A stretch of 64,000 nt of DNA from a bacterium (GTDB taxonomy: Bacteria; Hinthialibacterota; Hinthialibacteria; Hinthialibacterales; Hinthialibacteraceae). A program made the translations under genes and the position numbers. Where the stretch lies: positions 1 through 64,000 of the forward strand of contig WGLV01000035.1 of the NCBI GenBank assembly GCA_016125385.1, written 5' to 3'. Of this stretch, positions 9,984 to 17,182 are shown one piece after another (position 1 is the stretch's first letter; each line of letters begins with the position of its first letter). The notes under the pieces were generated by a model. That model did no database searches. It worked only from the letters and a program-made list of their open reading frames with translations, and was not told the DNA's origin.

Positions 9984-11173
9984 CCGGTCTCATGCTGAAA
10001 CCGTGGCGGTGCTGGGGGTGGGCGCTGGCGTTAACGATGGCGTTGACGGTTCCCGCGTGGAGCCAGACGTTGGAGCCGAGTGACGATTTCGACGTGATTG
10101 CCGTGCCCATTGGCCCCAGCCTGAGCCCGCAAAACGCCGATTTTGGCGCGCCTGTTTCATCCATGTTCGATCTGGGTTTTACGCCGCAGGCCGTGCCTAA
10201 AGCCACCGGTGGAACCTATCCCTGGCCTTCATCCGACCGGATTCAAGTCAGTCAGAATCGGATACAAATCGAGCTCCGCCCCGGTGAAGCGGTGCGCTTT
10301 AACTCCCAACCGGTCGTTACCTCCGCGACGTCGGTCTATTTCACCTCATTCCTGACAGTCGAACATCAAAAGCCATCCCAAGCGGCCATCGCCCTGTGGG
10401 ATCTCTCCACCGATGCGCAGCTGCTGGGCGTTTCGCTCACCATGCCGGGCGATCTGACGCTCAATCAGCGCCGTGAATTCGCCTATGAATATCAACCCAA
10501 AGATGGGCCGCTCCAGCTGCTGTTACAGTTCCTTGGCCCCGATCCGCTCACGGTGGATCAATCGACGATCATCACGCTGGAGCGCATCCGCCTCATTCCC
10601 GGATACCGCTCGCTCGATTTCGTCCTGGGGGCGGGGGCGGTGACGCCTGTCGAAAGGTTTTCGCCGTTTCCTGAAACCTATACCGAAGATCGATCGATCA
10701 CCACAGTGGGTGGGTATATCGCCGCTGTGACGAAAGAAACCCGCCAGCCTCGAACCTATGAAGCGTCCCAATGCCTTCAACTGGCCGCCAAAACCGATGA
10801 TGACATCATCAGGATGAATGCGCCCCTGACGATTCGCCCCATTACTCCGGGGACATTGCGGATACCCGGCGTATTGACCGCTCAGATGTACATGAAACGG
10901 CGATCGGGAGAGAAGGGAATCGTCTCCATCGCTTTGGGGAGCGTAATAACAGGCAGCCTTGGCGTCTATGAGATTCCAGCCGGTATGATCCCCACGGATC
11001 GCTGGATGCGGTTTGAGTGCCCCATTCAATACAATCACGACATACTCCAGGCCCCGTTTCTCTTCCTCCAGTTGCGTGGAGGCGCGGCCCAGATTCTGAT
11101 TGACGACCTCTCGTTACAGACCAACCACGACCCCGTTTATCTCTGGGACGCCTCGCTGGTCACTTCACGTTGA
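9980..11173 (+). CDS. Secreted protein with two beta-sandwich domains, function unknown
   Basis: The start overlaps the stop of the preceding FG-GAP gene (ATGA), indicating translational coupling. A signal peptide is predicted with cleavage after AWS near residue 29. The 397-residue protein appears to contain two copies of one all-beta domain, about residues 90-210 and 275-397. The first opens with a phrase of the form I-x-L-R-P-G-E-A-V-x-F. The second ends with I-D-D-L-S-L before an aspartate-rich tail. The same pattern (V-G-P-G-E-V-M-T-F and Y-I-D-N-L-W-V) recurs at the C-termini of the two WD40 proteins at 52.8-56.3 kb, so this looks like a lineage-specific secreted domain, perhaps carbohydrate-binding-like. 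No enzymatic motif was recognised. Confidence 0.75.
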   Translation: MTGLMLKPWRCWGWALALTMALTVPAWSQTLEPSDDFDVIAVPIGPSLSPQNADFGAPVSSMFDLGFTPQAVPKATGGTYPWPSSDRIQVSQNRIQIELRPGEAVRFNSQPVVTSATSVYFTSFLTVEHQKPSQAAIALWDLSTDAQLLGVSLTMPGDLTLNQRREFAYEYQPKDGPLQLLLQFLGPDPLTVDQSTIITLERIRLIPGYRSLDFVLGAGAVTPVERFSPFPETYTEDRSITTVGGYIAAVTKETRQPRTYEASQCLQLAAKTDDDIIRMNAPLTIRPITPGTLRIPGVLTAQMYMKRRSGEKGIVSIALGSVITGSLGVYEIPAGMIPTDRWMRFECPIQYNHDILQAPFLFLQLRGGAAQILIDDLSLQTNHDPVYLWDASLVTSR

Positions 11174-11464
11174 AAAAAAGTGGTTTTTTTCTAGCTGGCG
11201 CGCAAAGAGTTACGATACTACCCCTGCCTGCGTTATCTGGATTGCGATGTCTTTTTTTCTAATCAATTGGTCTTATATAAGACATGGTTCAAAAATGAAA
11301 CGCATGAGTTTGCACTGCCGGTAAGAGAGGTTAAAATGCTGAATGTAGGTTACGCCACGGCGGAACAATCGTTAAATAGCTGACGACGAAATTAAGAGAT
11401 GGTTTCCCACCATCCACACACATACCACACATTCCCAACTGCTGCGGTTCCTCCCGAACCGTTT

Positions 11465-11500
11465 CCCCTCTGGTCTACCCTCCGCCAGGGGGCTTTTTTT
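11465..11500 (+). terminator. Probable rho-independent terminator
   Basis: CCCC-t-CTGG (11465-11473) pairs with CCAGGGG (11485-11491) with one bulged base, followed by GC and seven T residues. It lies about 290 nt after the 9980-11173 gene and probably isolates the next gene from read-through. Confidence 0.65.
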
Positions 11501-11508
11501 GCTATAAT
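11500..11508 (+). promoter_or_regulatory. Extended -10 promoter upstream of the nucleosidase-like gene
   Basis: TGCTATAAT is a perfect extended -10 element directly after the terminator T-run. No convincing -35 is present, which is normal for extended -10 promoters. The start codon of the next gene is about 148 nt downstream, giving a long leader. Confidence 0.45.
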
Positions 11509-11655
11509 TCGTGCGTTTCAATCAACAGAACAGCGTGACGTAAATCCAGTTAACTGGATGCGTTATTTTTACATCATTTTTATGGTTTATACAAGCGTTT
11601 TTTAATTTTTTTTACTCATGTAATACAATGTTGCTCCGAACTGGAAACGATTCGC

Positions 11656-12375
11656 ATGGGTAAACGTCCAATCGAACGGATCGTCATCGCGGCCGCTCTG
11701 CCCTTTGAAGCCGATGCGCTCTGTAAATCATTGGGTGTAAAGACTCCGTCTTCATCAAGCCCTTTCACTTCGATCCCGGCGGTTGGTTCCCGGTGCGCTT
11801 TGGCGATTCTCGCATCCGGCGTTGGATGCGGCCGGATGCGTTCCGTCCTGAGCCGTCTTCCTGAACAACCGTCGCTATGGGTGTCGATCGGCGTCGCGGG
11901 CGGTCTGTCGGCCAATGCGCAAGCTGGGGTTTGCCTGACGGGGCGTGAAGTCGTCCTGCCTGATGGCGATCGGTTGCCGGGGGCGGGTGAGCCGCCATCT
12001 TGCGTTGAAAACTCCCTGTTGCTCTGTACTGATGCTCCCCTGCTCACGCCCGAAGCCAAGCAACAGGCGCATCATGATTCGGGTGCGGACGCGGTTGACA
12101 TGGAATCAGCCGCCGTGGCGCGCTGGGCGAGTGAGCGGGGCGAAGCCTTCGGCTGGATTAAAGCGATTTCCGACGGTCCCGATGAGCCGCTGCCCGCCGA
12201 GTTATTTGACTGCGTCGCGCCGAACGGCTTTCCCTCCATTGGCCGCGCATTACGCCTGCTGATGCGTAAACCGGCTCTGACGCCGGGCCTGATGCGCATG
12301 GGGGTGCGCAATCCCCGGCTCAGTCAGGCGATCGCGCGGCGGGTCCTCGAAATCATCGATCGGGTGCGTGATTAA
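11656..12375 (+). CDS. Nucleoside phosphorylase/hydrolase family protein (PNP_UDP_1-like)
   Basis: The 239-residue soluble protein matches the nucleosidase/phosphorylase fold used by MTA/SAH nucleosidase, futalosine hydrolase and the hopanoid-associated phosphorylase HpnG. Visible hallmarks are the N-terminal 'IAAALPFEADAL' strand, a glycine-rich 'GVAGGLS' turn, the ribose-binding 'DMESAAVA' motif around residue 150, and 'ISDGPDEPLP', which carries the catalytic-position Asp. These enzymes cleave a base from a nucleoside; which one cannot be told here. No hopanoid or menaquinone genes are adjacent. The gene stands alone and converges with the ABC permease 24 bp away. Confidence 0.78.
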   Translation: MGKRPIERIVIAAALPFEADALCKSLGVKTPSSSSPFTSIPAVGSRCALAILASGVGCGRMRSVLSRLPEQPSLWVSIGVAGGLSANAQAGVCLTGREVVLPDGDRLPGAGEPPSCVENSLLLCTDAPLLTPEAKQQAHHDSGADAVDMESAAVARWASERGEAFGWIKAISDGPDEPLPAELFDCVAPNGFPSIGRALRLLMRKPALTPGLMRMGVRNPRLSQAIARRVLEIIDRVRD

Positions 12376-12399
12376 ACGGAATCGAGTGAACTTCGCTGG

Positions 12400-13221
12400 T
12401 TAGAGAAGATCCGCGAAGTCAGCGTGGTTGCGGGTGAAGGCGGCGTAACCAATCGCCAATGACGCCAGCGCGATTCCAATAAAGGCCAGCCAGAGCCCCA
12501 GCCCCGGCCATTCTCCAAACAACATCAGGTCGTGATGGATCAGAATCATGCAGGTTGCCGGGTTTGCGTATACCAGCGGACGCAAGGCTTCGGGAATCAT
12601 GTTGATCGTGTACAGCATGGGCGTTCCCCACATTATGACCATCAGCGCGACGCTGACCATCGGCCCCACGTCGCGGAAATAGGTATGCATGGTCGAAAAC
12701 AACAATCCCAACCCGAAAAAGAAAACGCCTTCGATCGCCATCGCGAGCGGAAGCGCCAGCCAGGTCCAGTGAGCCTGACATTGCGCGGCGCCCAGTGTGG
12801 AAACAATCAGCACGGCGGCGAAAAAAATCGCCGAACCGATCGCCTGATTGACCAGGCTTGAGAGCGTCAGATAAGCGGGCAGCGTCTTGGCGGGAAAACG
12901 AACCTGTTTGATGAGATGAGAGTTATCGACGATGCAGGTGGTCATTCGCATCAGCGATTCCTGAAACGCGAACCATGGCAGCAACCCGCTGAAGATATAG
13001 AAGGCGAAATCGATCCCGCCGCCGGCGATTCCACGGTGCTCGTAGCGCGCTTTCAGAATCCAGCCGAACACCGTCGCGTAAACCACCAGCATGATCAGTG
13101 GATTCACCACCGACCAGAACAGGCCGATCGCCGTGCCCAGGTAACGCGATTGCAGATCGCGTTTAAGAAATTCCCAGAGCAGGTGGCGTTGAAACAGGAT
13201 ATGCCGGATGCGTTGTTTCAT
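12400..13221 (-). CDS. ABC-2 type polysaccharide export permease (Wzm/KpsM-like)
   Basis: The 273-residue protein has six hydrophobic spans and the typical N-terminus of O-antigen/capsule exporters: an amphipathic stretch ending in 'RDLQSRYLGTAIGLFWSVVNP', then 'GLLPWFAFQESL' and a late 'WGTPMLYTINMIPEALRPLVYANP' segment. Family members form a channel with an ATPase (Wzt/KpsT) to move lipid-linked glycans across the inner membrane. No ATPase gene lies next to it, which is unusual because permease and ATPase are normally adjacent. Upstream on the same strand is about 140 bp of non-coding DNA. Confidence 0.88.
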   Translation of the reverse strand: MKQRIRHILFQRHLLWEFLKRDLQSRYLGTAIGLFWSVVNPLIMLVVYATVFGWILKARYEHRGIAGGGIDFAFYIFSGLLPWFAFQESLMRMTTCIVDNSHLIKQVRFPAKTLPAYLTLSSLVNQAIGSAIFFAAVLIVSTLGAAQCQAHWTWLALPLAMAIEGVFFFGLGLLFSTMHTYFRDVGPMVSVALMVIMWGTPMLYTINMIPEALRPLVYANPATCMILIHHDLMLFGEWPGLGLWLAFIGIALASLAIGYAAFTRNHADFADLL

Positions 13222-13362
13222 GTTCGGGTTCGGCGAAATCCGCCTGAACCATTATTGTGGTTGAATGGATTTTTTGTGAGGTGCGCGGGATGAAATTATC
13301 CCGCAGGGAGGGGTATTTTCATGACAATCCCTCATGCGGGCGCTGGTGGACGCCTTTATCAA

Positions 13363-13689
13363 TTATGCTTCTTTTATTGGTTTGAATGTTAATGTATAGC
13401 CGAACGCCTGCAAAATCCGTCTCAGGTTTTTCAGACGTGGATTCCCTTCCTGTGACAGAGTTTTATACAAACGCTCACGCGAAAGCTCGGTTTTCCTGGC
13501 AAGTTCCGTCATGCCGCCCTGGGCTTTGGCTACTTGTCGTAATGCTGAAAGCAACGCGCCTTCGTCCGGGTCTTTTTCATACTCTTCAAACACGGTTTCC
13601 AGAAAACCAGCCACATCTTCCGGGTGTTCTCGAAAGCGTTCTTCAGCCACATCGGCGAATGTCCTGTATTTAGTGATCTTTTTGTTCAT
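13363..13689 (-). CDS. higA: HigA-type antitoxin with HTH (addiction module antidote)
   Basis: The 108-residue protein shows a C-terminal helix-turn-helix of the antidote family (residues about 50-100: 'GGMTELARKTELSRERLYKTLS', then 'NPRLKNLRRILQAFGYTL'). The ATG at 13689 is chosen over one 11 codons upstream because an AAGG sequence sits at the right distance and the preceding toxin frame ends 10 nt before it. In intact systems this protein binds and silences the RelE/HigB-like toxin encoded just upstream and represses the operon. Here the upstream toxin gene is broken (13700-14082), so the antitoxin may be a survivor without a partner. Confidence 0.82.
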   Translation of the reverse strand: MNKKITKYRTFADVAEERFREHPEDVAGFLETVFEEYEKDPDEGALLSALRQVAKAQGGMTELARKTELSRERLYKTLSQEGNPRLKNLRRILQAFGYTLTFKPIKEA

Positions 13690-13699
13690 GGTATCGCCT

Positions 13700-14082
13700 T
13701 CAATACTCCATGGCTTTTTCAATATCCCGGTTCTGGCTGCTCTTATCGCCTCCGCACAATAACAGGATGATTTCGTTTCCGTCTCTGCCGAAATAGATTC
13801 GTAATCCTAAAACGCCCGCCTAAATGTACTTATGACGGTTGTCATAAATACCTTCGTATTGACCCTTGGTACAATCCGCGAAAATCACAAGGAAAACGTG
13901 ATTTTCGCTTCGGTCAATTCGAACGAAACTATGGCAACAAAAATGTGATCGCCGAAATTGCCTTGCCCAACCCGAAAAATCCGGTCGAAGATCCGGTCTT
14001 TTATTTTGGAAGGAAAGTGTTCAAGCCAGTTCGTGAACGGTTCTTTCCCGCGATCATCCTGATAAACGCGAACGGTGAACAT
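13700..14082 (-). pseudogene. HigB-like (phage Gp49-type) toxin, disrupted
   Basis: The N-terminal half reads as a normal HigB-like mRNA interferase from ATG 14082 ('MFTVRVYQDDRGKEPFTNWL' up to 'GQGNFGDH'), then runs into foreign sequence and stops at 13885. The C-terminal part reappears in another frame at about 13816-13700 ('[16 protein letters not shown]', then '[18 protein letters not shown]') and ends 10 nt before higA. About 130 bp of repeat DNA separates the parts and replaces the roughly 15 residues expected between them. The toxin cannot be made intact, while both flanks remain well conserved, so the disruption is probably recent. Confidence 0.82.
13830..13944. repeat. Structured insertion element, copy A (inside the higB relic)
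   Basis: Three inverted repeats follow one another. They are TTATGAC-GGTT-GTCATAA at 13830-13847, a perfect 11-bp GCGAAAATCAC / GTGATTTTCGC hairpin at 13878-13908, and TTCGGTC-AATTC-GAACGAA at about 13909-13927 (six of seven pairs). The segment 13858-13944 aligns by eye with 48312-48398, including both right-hand hairpins; 41806-41855 is a more diverged copy. No coding potential is seen. It behaves like a small non-autonomous mobile or structured intergenic element. Confidence 0.7.
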
Positions 14083-14208
14083 TATTGAGTGTAACCTATA
14101 GGTCACGACTGGTCAATCGTTATGTTTTGGATTTTTCAGTGTCCTTTCCCGCCGTATACAAAGAAAAATGATCTGAAAAAGCAAATAGAAATTTGAATAA
14201 AAAATCGC

Positions 14209-14237
14209 TTGACGGTGAACATTTGAGTATATATAAT
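14209..14237 (+). promoter_or_regulatory. lexA promoter (sigma70-type)
   Basis: TTGACG at 14209-14214 and a perfect TATAAT at 14232-14237 are separated by exactly 17 bp. Transcription would begin about 24 nt before the lexA ATG. Repeated GAAC words (14217 and 14241) lie around the core, but no classical E. coli- or Bacillus-type LexA box could be recognised. Confidence 0.8.
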
Positions 14238-14267
14238 ATTGAACAAAATATCAGCGGGAGGCGCGCC

Positions 14268-14918
14268 ATGCCCGAACTGTCCAAACGGCAGCGAGAAATT
14301 CTCGACTTTATTCAGGAAAACCAGCAGCGTAGCGGATATCCGCCTACCCTGCGTGAAATCTGCAAGCGCTTCGCCATCGCCTCCACCAACGGCGCTCGCT
14401 ATCACCTCCATCGCCTGCAGAAGATGGGGTATCTCGAGGTCGCGCCCAACACCTCCCGCGGCATGCGGCTGGTGGGTTCCAGGCCGCCGGCGAAAGCCAC
14501 GCGCAGTTTCCAGCTGCCGATACTGGGGCGAGTTCCCGCCGGGCCGTTCAATCTGGCTTCGCCCGATCTGCGCGAAGACGAGCTGACCGTCGATCCTGAA
14601 TACTTCGGCGCGCGCGGCGCCGAGCCCGATCTGTTCGGTTTGCGCGTAAACGGCGACAGTATGGTCGAAGCGGGCATTCACGACGGCGACATCGTGGTCG
14701 TGCGGCCGCAGGAAGACGCGCACAATGGCGACATTGTGGTGGCGCGTCTTGAAGAGGAGGCCACCGTCAAACGCTTTCGCCGGGGGTTGAACGAGATCGT
14801 GCTTGAGCCCGCCAACCGCGCGTACAAACCGATCCATATCGGCGACGAAGGCGGGTTGGATTACGGTCAGAATTTCGCCCTGCTGGGCGTGGTGGTTGGC
14901 TTGATCCGCTCGATGTGA
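14268..14918 (+). CDS. lexA: LexA repressor, SOS regulator
   Basis: LexA represses DNA-damage genes and cleaves itself when RecA filaments form. The 216-residue protein has the winged-helix DNA-binding domain at the N-terminus ('LSKRQREILDFI', then 'GYPPTLREICKRF' and 'HLHRLQKMGYL'), the Ala91-Gly92 cleavage site in 'GRVPAG', the nucleophile Ser131 in 'GDSM' and the general-base Lys168 in 'ATVKRF'. The ATG at 14268 is chosen because it follows GGGAGG by 6 nt and begins the conserved domain; a frame extension upstream would run through the promoter. It is transcribed alone, with a strong terminator downstream. Confidence 0.96.
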   Translation: MPELSKRQREILDFIQENQQRSGYPPTLREICKRFAIASTNGARYHLHRLQKMGYLEVAPNTSRGMRLVGSRPPAKATRSFQLPILGRVPAGPFNLASPDLREDELTVDPEYFGARGAEPDLFGLRVNGDSMVEAGIHDGDIVVVRPQEDAHNGDIVVARLEEEATVKRFRRGLNEIVLEPANRAYKPIHIGDEGGLDYGQNFALLGVVVGLIRSM

Positions 14919-14976
14919 TCTTTCACGTCAACGCGGTTACTCGACCCGCAAAATACGCGAACCTTCAAAAAGAAAA

Positions 14977-15006
14977 CGCCTTTCCCGATTGGGGAAGGCG
15001 TTTTTG
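14977..15006. terminator. Bidirectional terminator between lexA and the NSS small subunit gene
   Basis: CGCCTTTCCC and GGGGAAGGCG form a 10-bp stem with one G-T pair and a GATT loop, flanked by AAAA on the left and TTTTTT on the right. It can therefore end transcription of both lexA (plus) and the converging minus-strand transporter operon. Confidence 0.88.
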
Positions 15007-15029
15007 ATCGATCCGGTTTTGATAGAACG

Positions 15030-15197
15030 TCAGTTCGTATCGCTCTCGTCGTCGTCCTGCAGGTCGTGCGTGTCGATGTCGAGCGGCGCGTGCATGTGTT
15101 CCTGTTCGATGCTGAAGACTCGATACAGGCAGAACGCGATCAGTGAAATCACCGCCGTATTGGCGATGATGAAGATGATCCAGCCTTGTGTGTTCAT
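15030..15197 (-). CDS. Small single-span membrane protein, probable NSS transporter small subunit
   Basis: A 55-residue reading frame with ATG at 15197 and an AAGGA ribosome-binding site 7 nt upstream. It has one hydrophobic span (residues about 6-25, 'WIIFIIANTAVISLIAFCLY') and a strongly acidic tail ending DDDESDTN. It lies 131 nt downstream of, and on the same strand as, the sodium-dependent transporter gene and just before a terminator. MetS-type small subunits of similar size and topology accompany bacterial NSS transporters (MetP/MetS), so this is probably the accessory subunit. Sequence identity with MetS is not claimed. Confidence 0.72.
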   Translation of the reverse strand: MNTQGWIIFIIANTAVISLIAFCLYRVFSIEQEHMHAPLDIDTHDLQDDDESDTN

Positions 15198-15328
15198 CGG
15201 TTGATCCTTTCATCCTGACGCCGCCGGGCCGCGGCCGCGCCGTGATAGGGCGATTCAGAGGTCCGTACCTGTTTTGCGGATCGCATGAGATCGATTTTTT
15301 TTATCGGGCTCGAAATGGCGAAAAATCC

Positions 15329-16954
15329 TCAATCCTCATCGAATGCTTCCGAACCCATCGCCTTGGCGTAGGCGCGATAGCGGCGGTTCATGCGCGGCCA
15401 GGCCAGTTTCTGCAAGACCACCAGAAACGCCAGCGTGACCACCATCGCGATGATCGCCACGATCTGCGTCGCGTCCAGTTCCGCCGCCGTGCCGGTACGG
15501 TACATATCCACCTGTTCATACACCCACCATCCAAGAATGGTGAACAGAAACAGCGGTGAAATATAAACTACATAACCGAAAATCTTCGGCATCGCCATGT
15601 CGGCGCCGTGTGCGGCTTCCTTGATTCCGTTCGACACTTTCAAGACGAAAATGAAGATAAAGACTTCAAACAGCGCCAGCAGCGGAATGCACAGGCTGTT
15701 CGAATACTTGTCGACGGTATCCATGGCGGTCAGGCCCGGAGACCAGATGATCGCGCTCGCGCCCAGAAACGTGATCAGCCCGAGAATCGCCACCGACGCC
15801 CGCCGGTTCAGACCAAAGCCCTCTTCCAGAAAGGCGATGACCGGTTGCAGCATCGACAGCGATGAAGTAACGCCCGCCAGAAACAGCAGAAAGAAAAACA
15901 TCGTGCCGAATACCTGCCCCATCGGCATCAGGTCGAAGATATGCGGCATGACAATGAACCCGATGCTGAAGGTGCCCGAGTTGGCCACTGATTCCATCTG
16001 CGAGACGCCCAGAAAAATCAGCGCGCTGGGGATGACCATCAACCCGCCCAGGCAGACCTCGCAAAACTCGTTCATCGAGCTCGCCGTCAGGCCGGAGAGC
16101 ACCACGTCGTCTTTTTTCGACAGATAACTCGAATAGGTGATGATGATGCCGAAGCCCACCGAGAGAGAAAAGAAAATCTGACCGCAGGCCTGCACCCAGA
16201 CTTCCGGATCCTTTAACTGCTCCCAGTGGGGGTTCCACATGTATCCCAGCCCGTTGATGACATTCTGTTCGGGCGCTTCGGGAAAGGGTGAGCCTAATGT
16301 TAAGACGCGCACCGCGATGATAATCGCCATCACCACCAGCGCGGGCATGGCGATTCGGCAGAACCATTCGATGCCTTTGCTCAGCCCGCGGTAAATCAGA
16401 TAAAAATTGAGAAAAAACGTGATCAGAAAAAAAGTGTAAGCGGGTAAGAGGCTCGAAAAAAATCGGGAGTTATACCCGGTTTCCTGAAGGGTGACGCCGA
16501 CGAATTCATTGAAAAAAGTCGAATACGCGTCGCCGCCCGCCTCGCCCAGCCTCAATTGCCCGTTAAGCATGTACCACGTGTACGCCAGACACCACGACTC
16601 GATATAGACGTAGTACATATAAATGACGAACGGGATGAACAGCCCCAGCGCGCCCATGTAGCGCAACGAGCCCCCGTTGGTCAAAACGCCGAATAGCCCC
16701 GGCGACGATGAAAGGCCCGATAACCGGCCCGCCCGGCGGCCCATGATCCACTCGATCCAGCAGATAGGGATTCCCAGCAGCAGAAACGAAATGAAATACG
16801 GAATCATGAACGCCCCGCCGCCGTTCTGAACGGCGATGCCGGGAAAACGTAAAAAATTGCCCAGACCCACCGCGCTGCCGGCGACGGCCAGAATCACGCC
16901 GATTTTCGTCCCCCAATGCTCGCGGGGCGGGTCATTTACTTGAGAAGCCGCCAT
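15329..16954 (-). CDS. Sodium-dependent transporter, NSS/SNF family
   Basis: A polytopic protein of 541 residues with about 12 membrane spans. The N-terminus carries the family signature: 'GVILAVAGSAVGLGNFLRFP' forms the Na+/substrate site of TM1, followed by 'NGGGAFMIPYF' in TM2. It probably imports an amino acid with sodium ions across the inner membrane; the substrate cannot be inferred. The ATG at 16954 is chosen over the GTG two codons upstream because it is spaced 7 nt from AGGAGG. A small membrane protein gene follows on the same strand. Confidence 0.93.
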   Translation of the reverse strand: MAASQVNDPPREHWGTKIGVILAVAGSAVGLGNFLRFPGIAVQNGGGAFMIPYFISFLLLGIPICWIEWIMGRRAGRLSGLSSSPGLFGVLTNGGSLRYMGALGLFIPFVIYMYYVYIESWCLAYTWYMLNGQLRLGEAGGDAYSTFFNEFVGVTLQETGYNSRFFSSLLPAYTFFLITFFLNFYLIYRGLSKGIEWFCRIAMPALVVMAIIIAVRVLTLGSPFPEAPEQNVINGLGYMWNPHWEQLKDPEVWVQACGQIFFSLSVGFGIIITYSSYLSKKDDVVLSGLTASSMNEFCEVCLGGLMVIPSALIFLGVSQMESVANSGTFSIGFIVMPHIFDLMPMGQVFGTMFFFLLFLAGVTSSLSMLQPVIAFLEEGFGLNRRASVAILGLITFLGASAIIWSPGLTAMDTVDKYSNSLCIPLLALFEVFIFIFVLKVSNGIKEAAHGADMAMPKIFGYVVYISPLFLFTILGWWVYEQVDMYRTGTAAELDATQIVAIIAMVVTLAFLVVLQKLAWPRMNRRYRAYAKAMGSEAFDED

Positions 16955-17182
16955 AAACACCCTCCTGTGGCTTTTCTGAGATTTACATTAGATTGCGTCA
17001 TATCGCCGGTTGGATTCACCAGTCTACCGTAATATCGCCCGGCGTGGCAAGCGTCCGCGCCTTGATGCGATGACTCAAAATTTTTATTGTTACGGTGAAC
17101 GTCCGCTTCCGGCTCCGTTCACCATCGCCTCAAAAACGATCGTTCGACGATGCAACCACCCCGAATAAAAGGACGGCGCGTT

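Larger units (their letters stand above)
11174..11655. other. AT-rich intergenic region with a possible gene remnant
   Basis: No gene with a normal start is visible. A plus-strand frame is open for 62 codons (11195-11383) with reasonable amino-acid composition but no ATG, GTG or TTG start near its beginning; an in-frame TAG stands just before it. It may be a decayed gene end, or chance in AT-rich DNA. An A7-GTGG-T7 hairpin lies at about 11174-11191. A terminator and an extended -10 box follow and are listed separately. Confidence 0.3.

Noticed and set aside
11399-11605. A 68-codon plus-strand frame
   Set aside because: It runs across a terminator hairpin and an extended -10 promoter, lacks a ribosome-binding site and has no recognisable features.
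14209-14267. LexA operator in the lexA promoter
   Set aside because: GAAC words are present but neither the CTG-N10-CAG nor the GAAC-N4-GTTC arrangement, nor the GAAC-N7-GAAC form, could be found, so no operator is annotated.
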